In this document: piece after piece, positions 23,906 to 31,280 of the stretch
How positions within the stretch are numbered: the first letter of the stretch is position 1
Layout: every line of letters starts with the position of its first letter
Program-made: the position numbers and the translations under genes
Notes under the pieces: model-generated
Databases searched by the model: none
What the model was told of the DNA's origin: nothing
What the model saw: the letters and a program-made list of their open reading frames with translations, nothing else
Assembly: GCA_039029195.1 (NCBI GenBank)
Contig: JBCCGR010000041.1
Coordinates: forward strand, 1-42,507
Length of the DNA stretch: 42,507 nucleotides
Reading direction: 5' to 3'
Source of the DNA: JBCCGR01 sp039029195
GTDB taxonomy: Bacteria; Pseudomonadota; Alphaproteobacteria; Rhizobiales; Rhizobiaceae

Positions 23906-25132
23906 CTAGATAGACGCATCCCAGGGGCAACTGGCGCGGCGCTGCAAATCCGCCTGATGGCAGATGGCAGACCAGTCCCCCGTGGCCGCGACAGCATCAT
24001 TCGAAAGTGGGCCGATGATATTTTTCACCTGCAGATTATCCTGCATCGGCAACGCCGAACGGTCGCCTTTTTCCAGTGCGTCAATCGCCTGCCGCAACAT
24101 TCGACGATAGCGGATAATTGCTTTGTCGGAACGGCCCAGATGCTCGCGTGTCCGATCCTGGATTGCACCCATTCCTTCAACCGCCCACTGGTCGTGAACA
24201 TTGATGTCCATTCCCATTCCGGTATAGGTCGCGGTCTCCTGTTCCTCGGGATCATAGCCATAGTGATTGTGGCGGTTTTTCTTGGGCGCGTAAGTCGGAA
24301 GATCGTGTTCCTTGAGCCGCTGCTCACGCATCAGCGCCTTGTTGACCGGATCCTTGAAACTGGTGAAAAGCGTGTACCAATAGCAATTGTGATCATCGAT
24401 TGGCACATGCCACTGAGTGATGGTCATTTCCCTGCTCATGGGAATGCAGATCGCTTCAGGAAAAATCTGGTTCGTGATCCTCACATGGGTGTGATTGTCG
24501 TCCATGTGCCGCAGTGAGGTGATCTTGAGCCCGTAATCGGTCTCTTCCACATCAATCTCCGGTCGCGGATATTCGCGCAGGACCTGAGTCATCGTCAGAT
24601 CGGTGCTGGCGACCTTGTCGCGAAATTGCTTGCCGTAGCTGTCGGCCGGGTCTTCATCTTCAAGAAACCGATGCAGGAAAGAGGCATGGGCTGGGTCAAT
24701 GCCGATCTCCAGCGCTTGCAGCCAATTGCACTCCCAAAGTCCTTTGAATGCAAAAACGTGCTGATCGTCCGCGCGGAAACAATCGAAATTGGGAAACTCC
24801 GGTGGTTCTCCCTCACCCAGATAGGCAAAGACGACACCTTTCTTGACAACAATGGGATAGGACGGCCCGTCAACATCAACAATGATACGGTCGGTAGCGG
24901 GATGCGAAACCGGTGGTTCGTTTTCCTCCGACATCCGGGTTGCTAAAACCAGCTGCCCATTATCGTTTCGGATCAGCACCAACCTTTCGCCCATCAGGTT
25001 TACGGGTACGGGCAAAGGTGCATCCAGCTCTTCCAGCAGGGCTGCCGGTTGCCAGTAGCAACGCAACACCGCGCCTGCGGGTGTGTTCGGACCAACCTGC
25101 GTGATCCGGTCATTCAATTGCTGCGAAATCAT
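23906..25132 (-). CDS. Rieske oxygenase catalytic subunit lacking its own [2Fe-2S] ligands
   Basis: A 408-residue protein of the phthalate-dioxygenase type of ring-hydroxylating oxygenase. The catalytic domain is complete: NWLQALEIGIDPAHASFLHR supplies Asp146, His149 and His154 of the mononuclear iron site, and QDRTREHLGRSD (Asp326) supplies the third ligand region. The N-terminal domain keeps the family start (RITQVGPNTPAGAVLRCYW, NLMGERLVLIRNDNGQ) and its last strand (KKGVVFAYLGEGEPP), but the loops with C-x-H and C-x2-H are missing: only about 25 residues link strands where 55-60 are usual. The overlapping upstream gene encodes a separate protein that carries exactly those ligands. The substrate is unknown; N-demethylation or aromatic oxidation are both typical of this type. 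Confidence 0.9.
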   Translation of the reverse strand: MISQQLNDRITQVGPNTPAGAVLRCYWQPAALLEELDAPLPVPVNLMGERLVLIRNDNGQLVLATRMSEENEPPVSHPATDRIIVDVDGPSYPIVVKKGVVFAYLGEGEPPEFPNFDCFRADDQHVFAFKGLWECNWLQALEIGIDPAHASFLHRFLEDEDPADSYGKQFRDKVASTDLTMTQVLREYPRPEIDVEETDYGLKITSLRHMDDNHTHVRITNQIFPEAICIPMSREMTITQWHVPIDDHNCYWYTLFTSFKDPVNKALMREQRLKEHDLPTYAPKKNRHNHYGYDPEEQETATYTGMGMDINVHDQWAVEGMGAIQDRTREHLGRSDKAIIRYRRMLRQAIDALEKGDRSALPMQDNLQVKNIIGPLSNDAVAATGDWSAICHQADLQRRASCPWDASI

Positions 25133-25554
25133 GCCGAATTCTCCCTAAGCCGCTCCATGCCAGGCTCTCCAACCTGATGAGCCCAGATTGCACCGTCGCG
25201 TTCTTCAACCGCAATCATGGGAATTTTAATTGCCTGATACATCTGAGACCCCTCGGGTTCCGCGGGTTGTTCCACGCATTGTCCCGTCCGGTCGAAGTGC
25301 CAACCATGAAACGGGCACCGTAAGCCATTGTCTTCCAAACGACCGTAGCATAAATCCGCCCCACGATGCGGGCAGTTGCGCTCAATCAGCCCGAGATCTC
25401 CCCTGTTGTCCCGGAATAAAACCATTCGTTTTCCGTTGAATAGCACCGCGATCAATGGGCGCTGAATGTCGAGTGCCTTGGCATCAACCAGCCGAACCCA
25501 TGGATCGGAATCGTCAATAATTATCTCTGGCGGAATGGGAGACTGATCGGGCAT
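25129..25554 (-). CDS. Stand-alone Rieske [2Fe-2S] protein
   Basis: A 141-residue protein formed of one Rieske domain: Cys61-Pro-His63 (RNCPHRGADLCYG) and Cys80-Pro-Phe-His83 (LRCPFHGWHFD), followed by the usual AYP-like strand IPMIAVEERDGAIWAHQ. The sequence is of the oxygenase type (CPHRGA and CxFHGWxFD), not of the small ferredoxin type. It overlaps the catalytic subunit gene by 4 bp and precedes it. It very probably provides the cluster missing in that subunit, either as a tightly bound subunit or as a shuttling electron carrier. No reductase gene is adjacent. Confidence 0.93.
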   Translation of the reverse strand: MPDQSPIPPEIIIDDSDPWVRLVDAKALDIQRPLIAVLFNGKRMVLFRDNRGDLGLIERNCPHRGADLCYGRLEDNGLRCPFHGWHFDRTGQCVEQPAEPEGSQMYQAIKIPMIAVEERDGAIWAHQVGEPGMERLRENSA

Positions 25555-25569
25555 AATTCACAGTATTTG

Positions 25570-25594
25570 TGCGTTATTCGACTAAATGTGGAAT
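25570..25594. promoter_or_regulatory. Shared 25-bp motif, copy 1 (probable IclR operator)
   Basis: Pattern TGCG-t-TATTCGAC-t-AAATGTG-ga-AT in the 101-bp gap between the divergent split-Rieske and amidohydrolase genes. It matches copy 2 (28045-28069) at 21 of 25 positions. Within it ATTCGAC-N5-GTGGAAT is an imperfect palindrome, as in IclR sites. An IclR gene lies beside copy 2. Confidence 0.65.
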
Positions 25595-25655
25595 ATACAA
25601 GTAGCTTCCGCTGCAATCCAGTGTCAATATCGGTCATGAAAAGGGAGAGAACCGC

Positions 25656-27206
25656 GTGCAACTGACCGACGGCCAATTTTATCGGACCGCTCATGCCCGG
25701 CATCCCACGGACGCCATCGGTATTGATGGACCCAACTTTGTGCAAACTGGTGAGGGTGATGTCCGGAGCTTGGGCGGACGTGTTGTCCTGCCCGGCCTGA
25801 CCGACGCGCATCTGCACATTTTTCCATTGGCGATGTTTCGGCTGCAACTGGATATTGCATCGTCTGGTCTGCGGACCGTACCCAACCTGATTTCGGCACT
25901 GCGCGAAATTCCCATGGACCGTCGATATGGCGGATGGTTGCAGGGAGCCGTTCTCATCGAGGACACGTTCGAGGAAAAGCGACTTCCAACGCTATCCGAA
26001 CTGGACGCTGCATTTCCGGATAATCCGGTACTTTTGCGCCGATATTGCGGTCATGTTGCGATCATGAACACCGCTGCAATGACCGAACTGGGGCTGATCC
26101 AATCGGTGCCTCAGACAAGCAATGGCGCGTTTCAGCGTGATCCTGCAGGAGCACTGACCGGGCACGGCGATGAGGGCGCAGCAGCATGGGTCTTCGCGCG
26201 CGCACCAGCGCCACCCGACGGTCTCATACTCTCTGAGATCCGCACGATCCTTTTGAGTTGTCTGAGCTTTGGACTGACATCGCTTGTGGAAGCCGCCGTT
26301 GGTTTTACCCTGGGCTATGACCGGGAAGCAGCGATCTGGGACAAACTACGTCAAAGCGGGGAACTGCCAGTCAGGCTGGGCTTCATGAACGAGTTAACTG
26401 CTCCGGAAGCTAAAGCCCGAGCATTGAAACCTGCATGGGACCGCGACTGGTCGAGCGAGACCCTGAAGTTCTTTGCGGACGGGATTATCGGCGGACGAAC
26501 CGGAGCGCTCAGCGTGCCATATGCAGATACCGGCGGGCTGGGTGATTTGATGCAGGAACCCGGTGAGTTGGAGCAAGCACTCACTGACGCACACAATGAT
26601 GGTTGGCGGATTGCCGTTCATGCCACCGGAGACCGCGGCATAGATCGGGTGTTGTCTGCTATTCAAAGTGCACAGGGTAACGGTACCTCCCGTCGGCATC
26701 GCATTGAACATTTTTTCGTTCCACCCACAGACGGCCTGAAGCGCGCAGCGCGGGATAATATAACCGTTGTAACGCAACCCGGATTCCTGACCCGCATGGG
26801 GGGCAGTATTGCCAGGGGATTGGGAGAACGACGCGTCAATGGATGTGTCTATCCAGGGTCCATTGTGCTTCAGGCGGGTGCGCAGCTAGTGTTCAGTTCA
26901 GACGCACCAACTGGACCTTCATCGCCCTGGGTGGGCATTTGCCGCGCGGTGGACCGAATGGGCGAACACGGCGAACCCATCGGCCCAAAAGAAGCACTGA
27001 CAAGGGCTGATGCTCTAAATGCCTACATAAACGGTGGGGCCTGGGCGATGCGACATGAGACATTTCGTGGAACGCTTGACCCTGGGATGGCTGCTGATCT
27101 GGTTGTATTGAACATGGACCCGTTTTCAGTTCCATTGGATGAACTTGCTGACTGCGCGTGTCTGTTCGCCATCAAGAACGGGAAGATTGTTCTGGATCGG
27201 CTTTAA
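25656..27206 (+). CDS. YtcJ-like metal-dependent amidohydrolase
   Basis: A 516-residue amidohydrolase-superfamily enzyme beginning with GTG after an AAGGGAGAG ribosome site. The metal-site motifs are in order: DAHLHIF (about residue 50, His-x-His), the conserved IAVHATGDRGID (His), RRHRIEHFF (His) and VFSSDAPTGPSSPW (Asp), and a C-terminal MAADLVVLNMDPF strand of the composite beta domain. The YtcJ group includes enzymes acting on formamides and other N-acyl or exocyclic amide substrates. It faces the split Rieske operon across the shared motif and its stop overlaps the convergent IclR gene by 4 bp, so it likely acts in the same pathway. Confidence 0.92.
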   Translation: MQLTDGQFYRTAHARHPTDAIGIDGPNFVQTGEGDVRSLGGRVVLPGLTDAHLHIFPLAMFRLQLDIASSGLRTVPNLISALREIPMDRRYGGWLQGAVLIEDTFEEKRLPTLSELDAAFPDNPVLLRRYCGHVAIMNTAAMTELGLIQSVPQTSNGAFQRDPAGALTGHGDEGAAAWVFARAPAPPDGLILSEIRTILLSCLSFGLTSLVEAAVGFTLGYDREAAIWDKLRQSGELPVRLGFMNELTAPEAKARALKPAWDRDWSSETLKFFADGIIGGRTGALSVPYADTGGLGDLMQEPGELEQALTDAHNDGWRIAVHATGDRGIDRVLSAIQSAQGNGTSRRHRIEHFFVPPTDGLKRAARDNITVVTQPGFLTRMGGSIARGLGERRVNGCVYPGSIVLQAGAQLVFSSDAPTGPSSPWVGICRAVDRMGEHGEPIGPKEALTRADALNAYINGGAWAMRHETFRGTLDPGMAADLVVLNMDPFSVPLDELADCACLFAIKNGKIVLDRL

Positions 27207-27973
27207 CTGAACATGCGCGTGTGGTGCATTTCACGCGCCAGGTCCTGGAGGCTTTGTAGTGTTTCGGACCGGCGCGCGTCGTCTGCCAGTTCGGTGCTGG
27301 GAAACGAAGTGCCAACAACCGCACACAATCCGCCTTCGCGGCCAATCGGGACCGACAGACCGGTAACCCCGGCTTCGAATTCGTCGGCTACCAACGCAAA
27401 ACCATCTGTGCGAGCCTTGGCAACTGCCTGAATGATGGCTGCACGATCAGTGAGGGAGGCCGCCGTATGCTGCGCGATTTCGCAATCTTGCAAAAACGCG
27501 GCCGACCAGTCCGGATCTTCCCACGCCAATATCATTCGGCCAATGGCACTGTGGGTCAGAGGCAAACGGCTGCCAACCGTAAACCCGAAGGTCACGGGCT
27601 GCGCACGTGCCGCCGATTGGCAAACATAGACAGCGCGATCACCATCACGCAGCGCCAGACTGGTTGGACCACCGATGCGTTCCGAGTATCGGTTCAGCAA
27701 TGGCTGGATTTCGATCCCAATCGCATTGCCCTGGAAAAAACTCCCCGCCAGAGCAAGAACCTGGGGTGTCAGCAGGTAGTGCCGGCCTTTCTGGCGGACA
27801 TATCCAAGTTCCACGAGTGTCAAAACAAGCCGCCGAACCGACGCCCGGTCCAGCCCGGTTCGCGCTGCAAGATCTGCCTGGGTCAAATGTGTATTGACGT
27901 CGTCAAATGCCTTGAGAACCTGAATGCCTTTTACAAAGGTCGTGGAGATGTTTCGATTAACGGGTTTGCTCAT
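27203..27973 (-). CDS. IclR-family transcriptional regulator
   Basis: A 256-residue regulator with N-terminal winged helix (HLTQADLAARTGLDRASVRRL, about residues 31-51) and a C-terminal GAF-like effector domain (HSAIGRMILAW, DEFEAGVTGLSVPIG). ATG at 27973 (MSKPVNRNISTTFVKG) is the natural start. The last codons overlap the convergent amidohydrolase gene. It is divergent from the glutamine-synthetase-like/TRAP operon, with copy 2 of the shared motif upstream; pca-type IclR proteins act as activators or repressors of aromatic catabolism. It probably governs both this operon and the Rieske/amidohydrolase divergon. Confidence 0.94.
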   Translation of the reverse strand: MSKPVNRNISTTFVKGIQVLKAFDDVNTHLTQADLAARTGLDRASVRRLVLTLVELGYVRQKGRHYLLTPQVLALAGSFFQGNAIGIEIQPLLNRYSERIGGPTSLALRDGDRAVYVCQSAARAQPVTFGFTVGSRLPLTHSAIGRMILAWEDPDWSAAFLQDCEIAQHTAASLTDRAAIIQAVAKARTDGFALVADEFEAGVTGLSVPIGREGGLCAVVGTSFPSTELADDARRSETLQSLQDLAREMHHTRMFS

Positions 27974-28044
27974 CACAGTCGCTTTGTTGCAATTCAGGGA
28001 CAAACTAGACAAGCTGGGATGGGTGTGCAAATTACATCGAAGTA

Positions 28045-28069
28045 TGCGATATTCGACCAAATGTGCGAT
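28045..28069. promoter_or_regulatory. Shared 25-bp motif, copy 2 (probable IclR operator)
   Basis: Pattern TGCG-a-TATTCGAC-c-AAATGTG-cg-AT, 21 of 25 identical to copy 1, lying 21 bp before the TTG start of the glutamine-synthetase-like gene and 72 bp from the IclR start. The match lies in non-coding DNA at two divergent promoters and is much longer than chance would give. The binding protein is inferred from proximity. Confidence 0.65.
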
Positions 28070-28089
28070 GAACATCAAAGGCCACTCAT

Positions 28090-29538
28090 TTGACTGCCAA
28101 ACTGGATAAGCTCACGGGCGGGTCACTTGAGAAACTTGGTCTACTGAACGACAGGCATCTGGAGCAGGCAGCTGCCTGCATGCAGCAAATCGCAGGATCC
28201 GGCATCGAAACCGTGCGGGTTCTTTTTGCTGATCAGCATGGAATATTGCGGGGCAAAACCATCGTTGCCGATGCCTTTGCCTCCCTATTTGACACCGGCA
28301 TTTGTGTTCCAAATACGCTGCTGTTGAAAGATACGTCCCACCGAACCGTGTTTCCAGTGTGGACTGAAGAAGCTGCTGGGCTTCCCGCCGGTGCCGCCGA
28401 TCTGTTGCTGGTGCCTGATCCTTCAACCTTCCGCCGTCTACCCTGGAGTGATCATTCTGCGTGGATTTTCTGCACTCCGACGAACCGCAATGGCAGTCCT
28501 CTGCCTCTTGCGACACGGTCTATTCTGCAAAATGCCATCGGTCGGTTGGATGCCACCGGACGCACTCTGAAAGTGGGACTGGAAGTTGAGTTTCAGGTTT
28601 TTGCTGTGGCGAATGACCGGTTGGATCACGCTGCGGTGGGCATGCCAGGCCAAGCAATTGAAACGCGCAACACAACGCAAGGATATCAGCTTCTTACCGA
28701 GTTGCTCTATGACCAAGCCGAACCGTTGCTCGACGATCTGCGCCGCACCGCTCAGGCGATGAATTTGCCTGTGCGCTCCATGGAAGTGGAGATGGGGCCG
28801 AGCCAGTATGAATTCACATTCGATCCGGCAAGGCCAATGGAGCATGCTGACAACATGGTGATGTTCCGCACCATGGTGAAAGAAGTCTGCGCGAGAAAGG
28901 GTCTGCACGCCACCTTCATGTGCAAGCCAAATCTTCCGAAGGCAGCGGCCAACGGTTGGCATATTCATCAGTCGCTTTGTTCCAGCAGCGGTGAAAATCT
29001 GATGTTGCCCGCGCGTGATGGTGCGATCAGTCAGGATTCTTCTGCTTGGATTGCGGGTCTATTGGAGCACGCAGAAGCATCATGCCTGCTCACCACTCCA
29101 ACCGTAAATGGATACAAGCGCTATCAACCGCATCAACTGGCCCCGGATCGTATGGTCTGGGGGTGGGACAATCGCGGCGCGATGATCAGAGGGCTGATGG
29201 CCCCCGGCAACGAGACAAGCCGAATTGAAAACCGGGTTGCTGAGCCCGCCGCCAACCCGTACCTTGTTTTTGCAAGTCAAATTCTTTGCGGTCTCGACGG
29301 TCTGGAGCGTGGGTTAAGTGCGCCAGAACCTGTGGAAACCCCCTACATGGACGGCGCCAAACAATTGCCCGACAGTCTCATAAGCGCGATCGGCCACTTT
29401 GAATCGTCCCAGTTCTACCGAACGGCCCTAGGCGATGGTTTTGTTGACTATCTTGCAAAAATCAGGCGGGCAGAGTGGGATCGCTATCATCAAACTGTAT
29501 CGAATTGGGAGCAGTCGGAGTATTTCAATCTGTACTGA
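28090..29538 (+). CDS. Glutamine synthetase-like gamma-glutamyl ligase
   Basis: A 482-residue class of glutamine-synthetase homologue like PuuA, IpuC or the glutamylanilide synthases: it joins glutamate to an amine with ATP. Active-site elements: Glu165-x-Glu167 (GLEVEF), Glu234 (VEMGPSQYEF), the GWHIHQS strand (His291/His293), NGYKRYQP with Arg344, and NRVAEPAANPYL (Arg382, Glu385). No tyrosine adenylylation loop of GlnA is present, so it is not the housekeeping enzyme. The start is TTG with AAAGG 8 bp upstream; the first internal Met is 30 codons later. It begins the operon with the TRAP importer, which suggests that an imported amine is glutamylated. Confidence 0.9.
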   Translation: MTAKLDKLTGGSLEKLGLLNDRHLEQAAACMQQIAGSGIETVRVLFADQHGILRGKTIVADAFASLFDTGICVPNTLLLKDTSHRTVFPVWTEEAAGLPAGAADLLLVPDPSTFRRLPWSDHSAWIFCTPTNRNGSPLPLATRSILQNAIGRLDATGRTLKVGLEVEFQVFAVANDRLDHAAVGMPGQAIETRNTTQGYQLLTELLYDQAEPLLDDLRRTAQAMNLPVRSMEVEMGPSQYEFTFDPARPMEHADNMVMFRTMVKEVCARKGLHATFMCKPNLPKAAANGWHIHQSLCSSSGENLMLPARDGAISQDSSAWIAGLLEHAEASCLLTTPTVNGYKRYQPHQLAPDRMVWGWDNRGAMIRGLMAPGNETSRIENRVAEPAANPYLVFASQILCGLDGLERGLSAPEPVETPYMDGAKQLPDSLISAIGHFESSQFYRTALGDGFVDYLAKIRRAEWDRYHQTVSNWEQSEYFNLY

Positions 29539-29579
29539 CCCGACATCCTGGGAAACCATGACGAATAGGAGGAAACATC

Positions 29580-30611
29580 ATGGCATTTAAGAAACTGGCG
29601 GTCTTTGCCGCATCGGCCTTCACCGCCGCTGCGATTGCGACCAGTACATTCGCACAGGAAGTGACATTGCGCTTCCATCACTTCCTGCCACCGCAGGCCA
29701 ATGTGCCGAAACAGGTGATCGGCAAATGGGCGGACGATGTCGCCAAAGCCACACAGGGCAAAGTCAAGGTTGACGTCTATCCATCAATGCAGCTTGGCGG
29801 AAAGCCGCCGCAGCTTATGGATCAGGCGCGAGACGGCATTGTGGACCTGGTGTGGACGGTTGTTGGTTACACACCGGGTCGATTCCCCAGAACCGAAGTG
29901 TTCGAACTGCCCTTCATGATGACCAATGCCGGTGCCGCTTCGCGCGCCTACTGGCAGATGTTTGAAAAGCACATGGCTGACACCGAGTTCAAGGACCTCA
30001 AGATCATTGGCACCTGGGTGCACGGTCCCGGTCTTTTCCACTCCAAAAAGCCAATCGCATCTGTGAGTGATCTGCGAGGCGTGAAGATTCGCGGTGGGTC
30101 GCGCACCGTCAACTCGCTACTGGTTGAGCTTGGCGCAACACCGGTCGGCATGCCGGTTCCTGCAGTGCCGGAAGCCCTGTCCAAGGGTGTGATTGATGCA
30201 ACCACAATCCCATGGGAAGTCACGGCAGCGCTGAAGGTGCCGGAGCTGGTGAGCAACCACACCGAGTTCGGCAAGGATTCGCTCTACACGCTCACCTTTG
30301 TGATCGCCATGAACAAGGCGAAATTCGATAGCCTTCCAGATGACATCAAAAAGGCCATCGACAGCGTCTCCGGTGAAGAATTTTCAGTGTATGCCGGCTC
30401 CACGCAGGAGGCTGCAGACGGCCCGGCTCGTGAACTGGCAGTCAAGCGCAACAACAACATCATTCAGTTGAACGAAGAGCAGATTGCGGAATGGAAAAAA
30501 GCCGCTGAGCCCATCTATGCCAAGTGGGTTGCTGACATGAAGGAGAAAGGCATTGACGGTCAGGCTTTGATTGACGAAGCGCGTGGCCTGATTGCAAAAT
30601 ACACCAAGTAA
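29580..30611 (+). CDS. dctP: TRAP transporter substrate-binding protein DctP
   Basis: A 343-residue periplasmic solute receptor with signal peptide (cleavage after TSTFAQ, residue 25) and the DctP-fold markers: LRFHHFLPPQANVPK, VYPSMQLGGKPPQLM, VFELPFMM, and the ligand-binding arginine region VKIRGGSRTVNSLLVELGATPV. The ribosome site AGGAGG is strong. TRAP receptors usually bind carboxylates, which an amino acid or aromatic acid with an amine would satisfy. It follows the GS-like gene by 41 bp and is followed by a stem-loop that probably raises its expression over the membrane subunits. Confidence 0.95.
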   Translation: MAFKKLAVFAASAFTAAAIATSTFAQEVTLRFHHFLPPQANVPKQVIGKWADDVAKATQGKVKVDVYPSMQLGGKPPQLMDQARDGIVDLVWTVVGYTPGRFPRTEVFELPFMMTNAGAASRAYWQMFEKHMADTEFKDLKIIGTWVHGPGLFHSKKPIASVSDLRGVKIRGGSRTVNSLLVELGATPVGMPVPAVPEALSKGVIDATTIPWEVTAALKVPELVSNHTEFGKDSLYTLTFVIAMNKAKFDSLPDDIKKAIDSVSGEEFSVYAGSTQEAADGPARELAVKRNNNIIQLNEEQIAEWKKAAEPIYAKWVADMKEKGIDGQALIDEARGLIAKYTK

Positions 30612-30620
30612 AGACGAAAT

Positions 30621-30654
30621 CTGCCCCGCGGTTATGGCAAATGCCGTGGGGCAG
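30621..30654 (+). terminator. Intercistronic stem-loop between dctP and dctQ
   Basis: CTGCCCCGCGG (30621-30631) pairs with CCGTGGGGCAG (30644-30654) over 11 bp with one G-U and a 12-base loop. No T-run follows, so it is better seen as a 3'-end stabiliser or partial attenuator that keeps the binding protein mRNA more abundant than the permease mRNA. Confidence 0.55.
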
Positions 30655-30719
30655 GTTGATACCATGTTTCGTTGATGTTGGCACAGGCCGGTGTTCCGGT
30701 CGCGGGGAGTGGGGCTCAC

Positions 30720-31280
30720 TTGCATAAATTCATTATGACCCTGTCCCGGGTACTCGCTCTATTTGGCGGGCTGGTGCTTTTGGCCCTGATTGCTTCAACG
30801 ACGCTCAGCATCATCGGGCGAAGCCTCAACACAATTGGTCACTCCGACTATATGGCGCCGATTTCGCAGGCGATTGCCGGCTTTTTGCAGAAATTTGGCC
30901 CCATTAACGGAGACTATGAGTTGGTGGAAGCGGGCGTGGCAATTGCCATATTCTCGTTTCTGCCCTGGTGCCAGATGACCCGGGCACATGCCACGGTCGA
31001 CCTTTTCATGGCGAACATTTCACGACGTCTGAACGCCTTTTTAGCGCTGATCTGGGAAGCCCTCCTGACCTTTGTCACCATATTGTTTGCCTGGCGCATC
31101 ATCATCGGTACGCAGGAAAAAATGCTATACGGTGAAACCACCTTTCTTTTGCAAATGCCGGTGTGGCAGCCCTACGCGGTCTGCTCAGCGATTGCTGTGG
31201 TTGCGGCCATTGTCGGGCTCTACGCCACCTGGATACGAATTCAGGAATTGCGTCACGGTGCTGAGGGTATTTCGGCGTGA
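30720..31280 (+). CDS. dctQ: TRAP transporter small permease DctQ
   Basis: About 186 residues with four membrane helices (VLALFGGLVLLALIASTTL, the GVAIAIFSFLPWCQ region, a FLALIWEALLTFVTILFAW helix, and AVCSAIAVVAAIVGLY). The start is uncertain: TTG at 30720 after GGGGAGTGGGG is preferred, while TTG 30672 or ATG 30675 in the same frame would add a leader that overlaps nothing important. The stop overlaps the GTG of dctM (GTGA). It bridges the receptor and the large permease subunit. Confidence 0.88.
   Translation: MHKFIMTLSRVLALFGGLVLLALIASTTLSIIGRSLNTIGHSDYMAPISQAIAGFLQKFGPINGDYELVEAGVAIAIFSFLPWCQMTRAHATVDLFMANISRRLNAFLALIWEALLTFVTILFAWRIIIGTQEKMLYGETTFLLQMPVWQPYAVCSAIAVVAAIVGLYATWIRIQELRHGAEGISA

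Noticed and set aside
23594..24517. 307-codon open frame on the plus strand
   Set aside because: It lies antisense to the Rieske catalytic subunit and the unknown gene, which have family motifs or operon spacing; its own translation shows no family features.
23906..25554. Split Rieske pair explained as a single gene broken by a frameshift
   Set aside because: Each protein has its own complete beginning of a Rieske domain, the genes overlap by 4 bp in the manner of coupled genes, and only one copy has cluster ligands. A frameshift would not duplicate the first strands.
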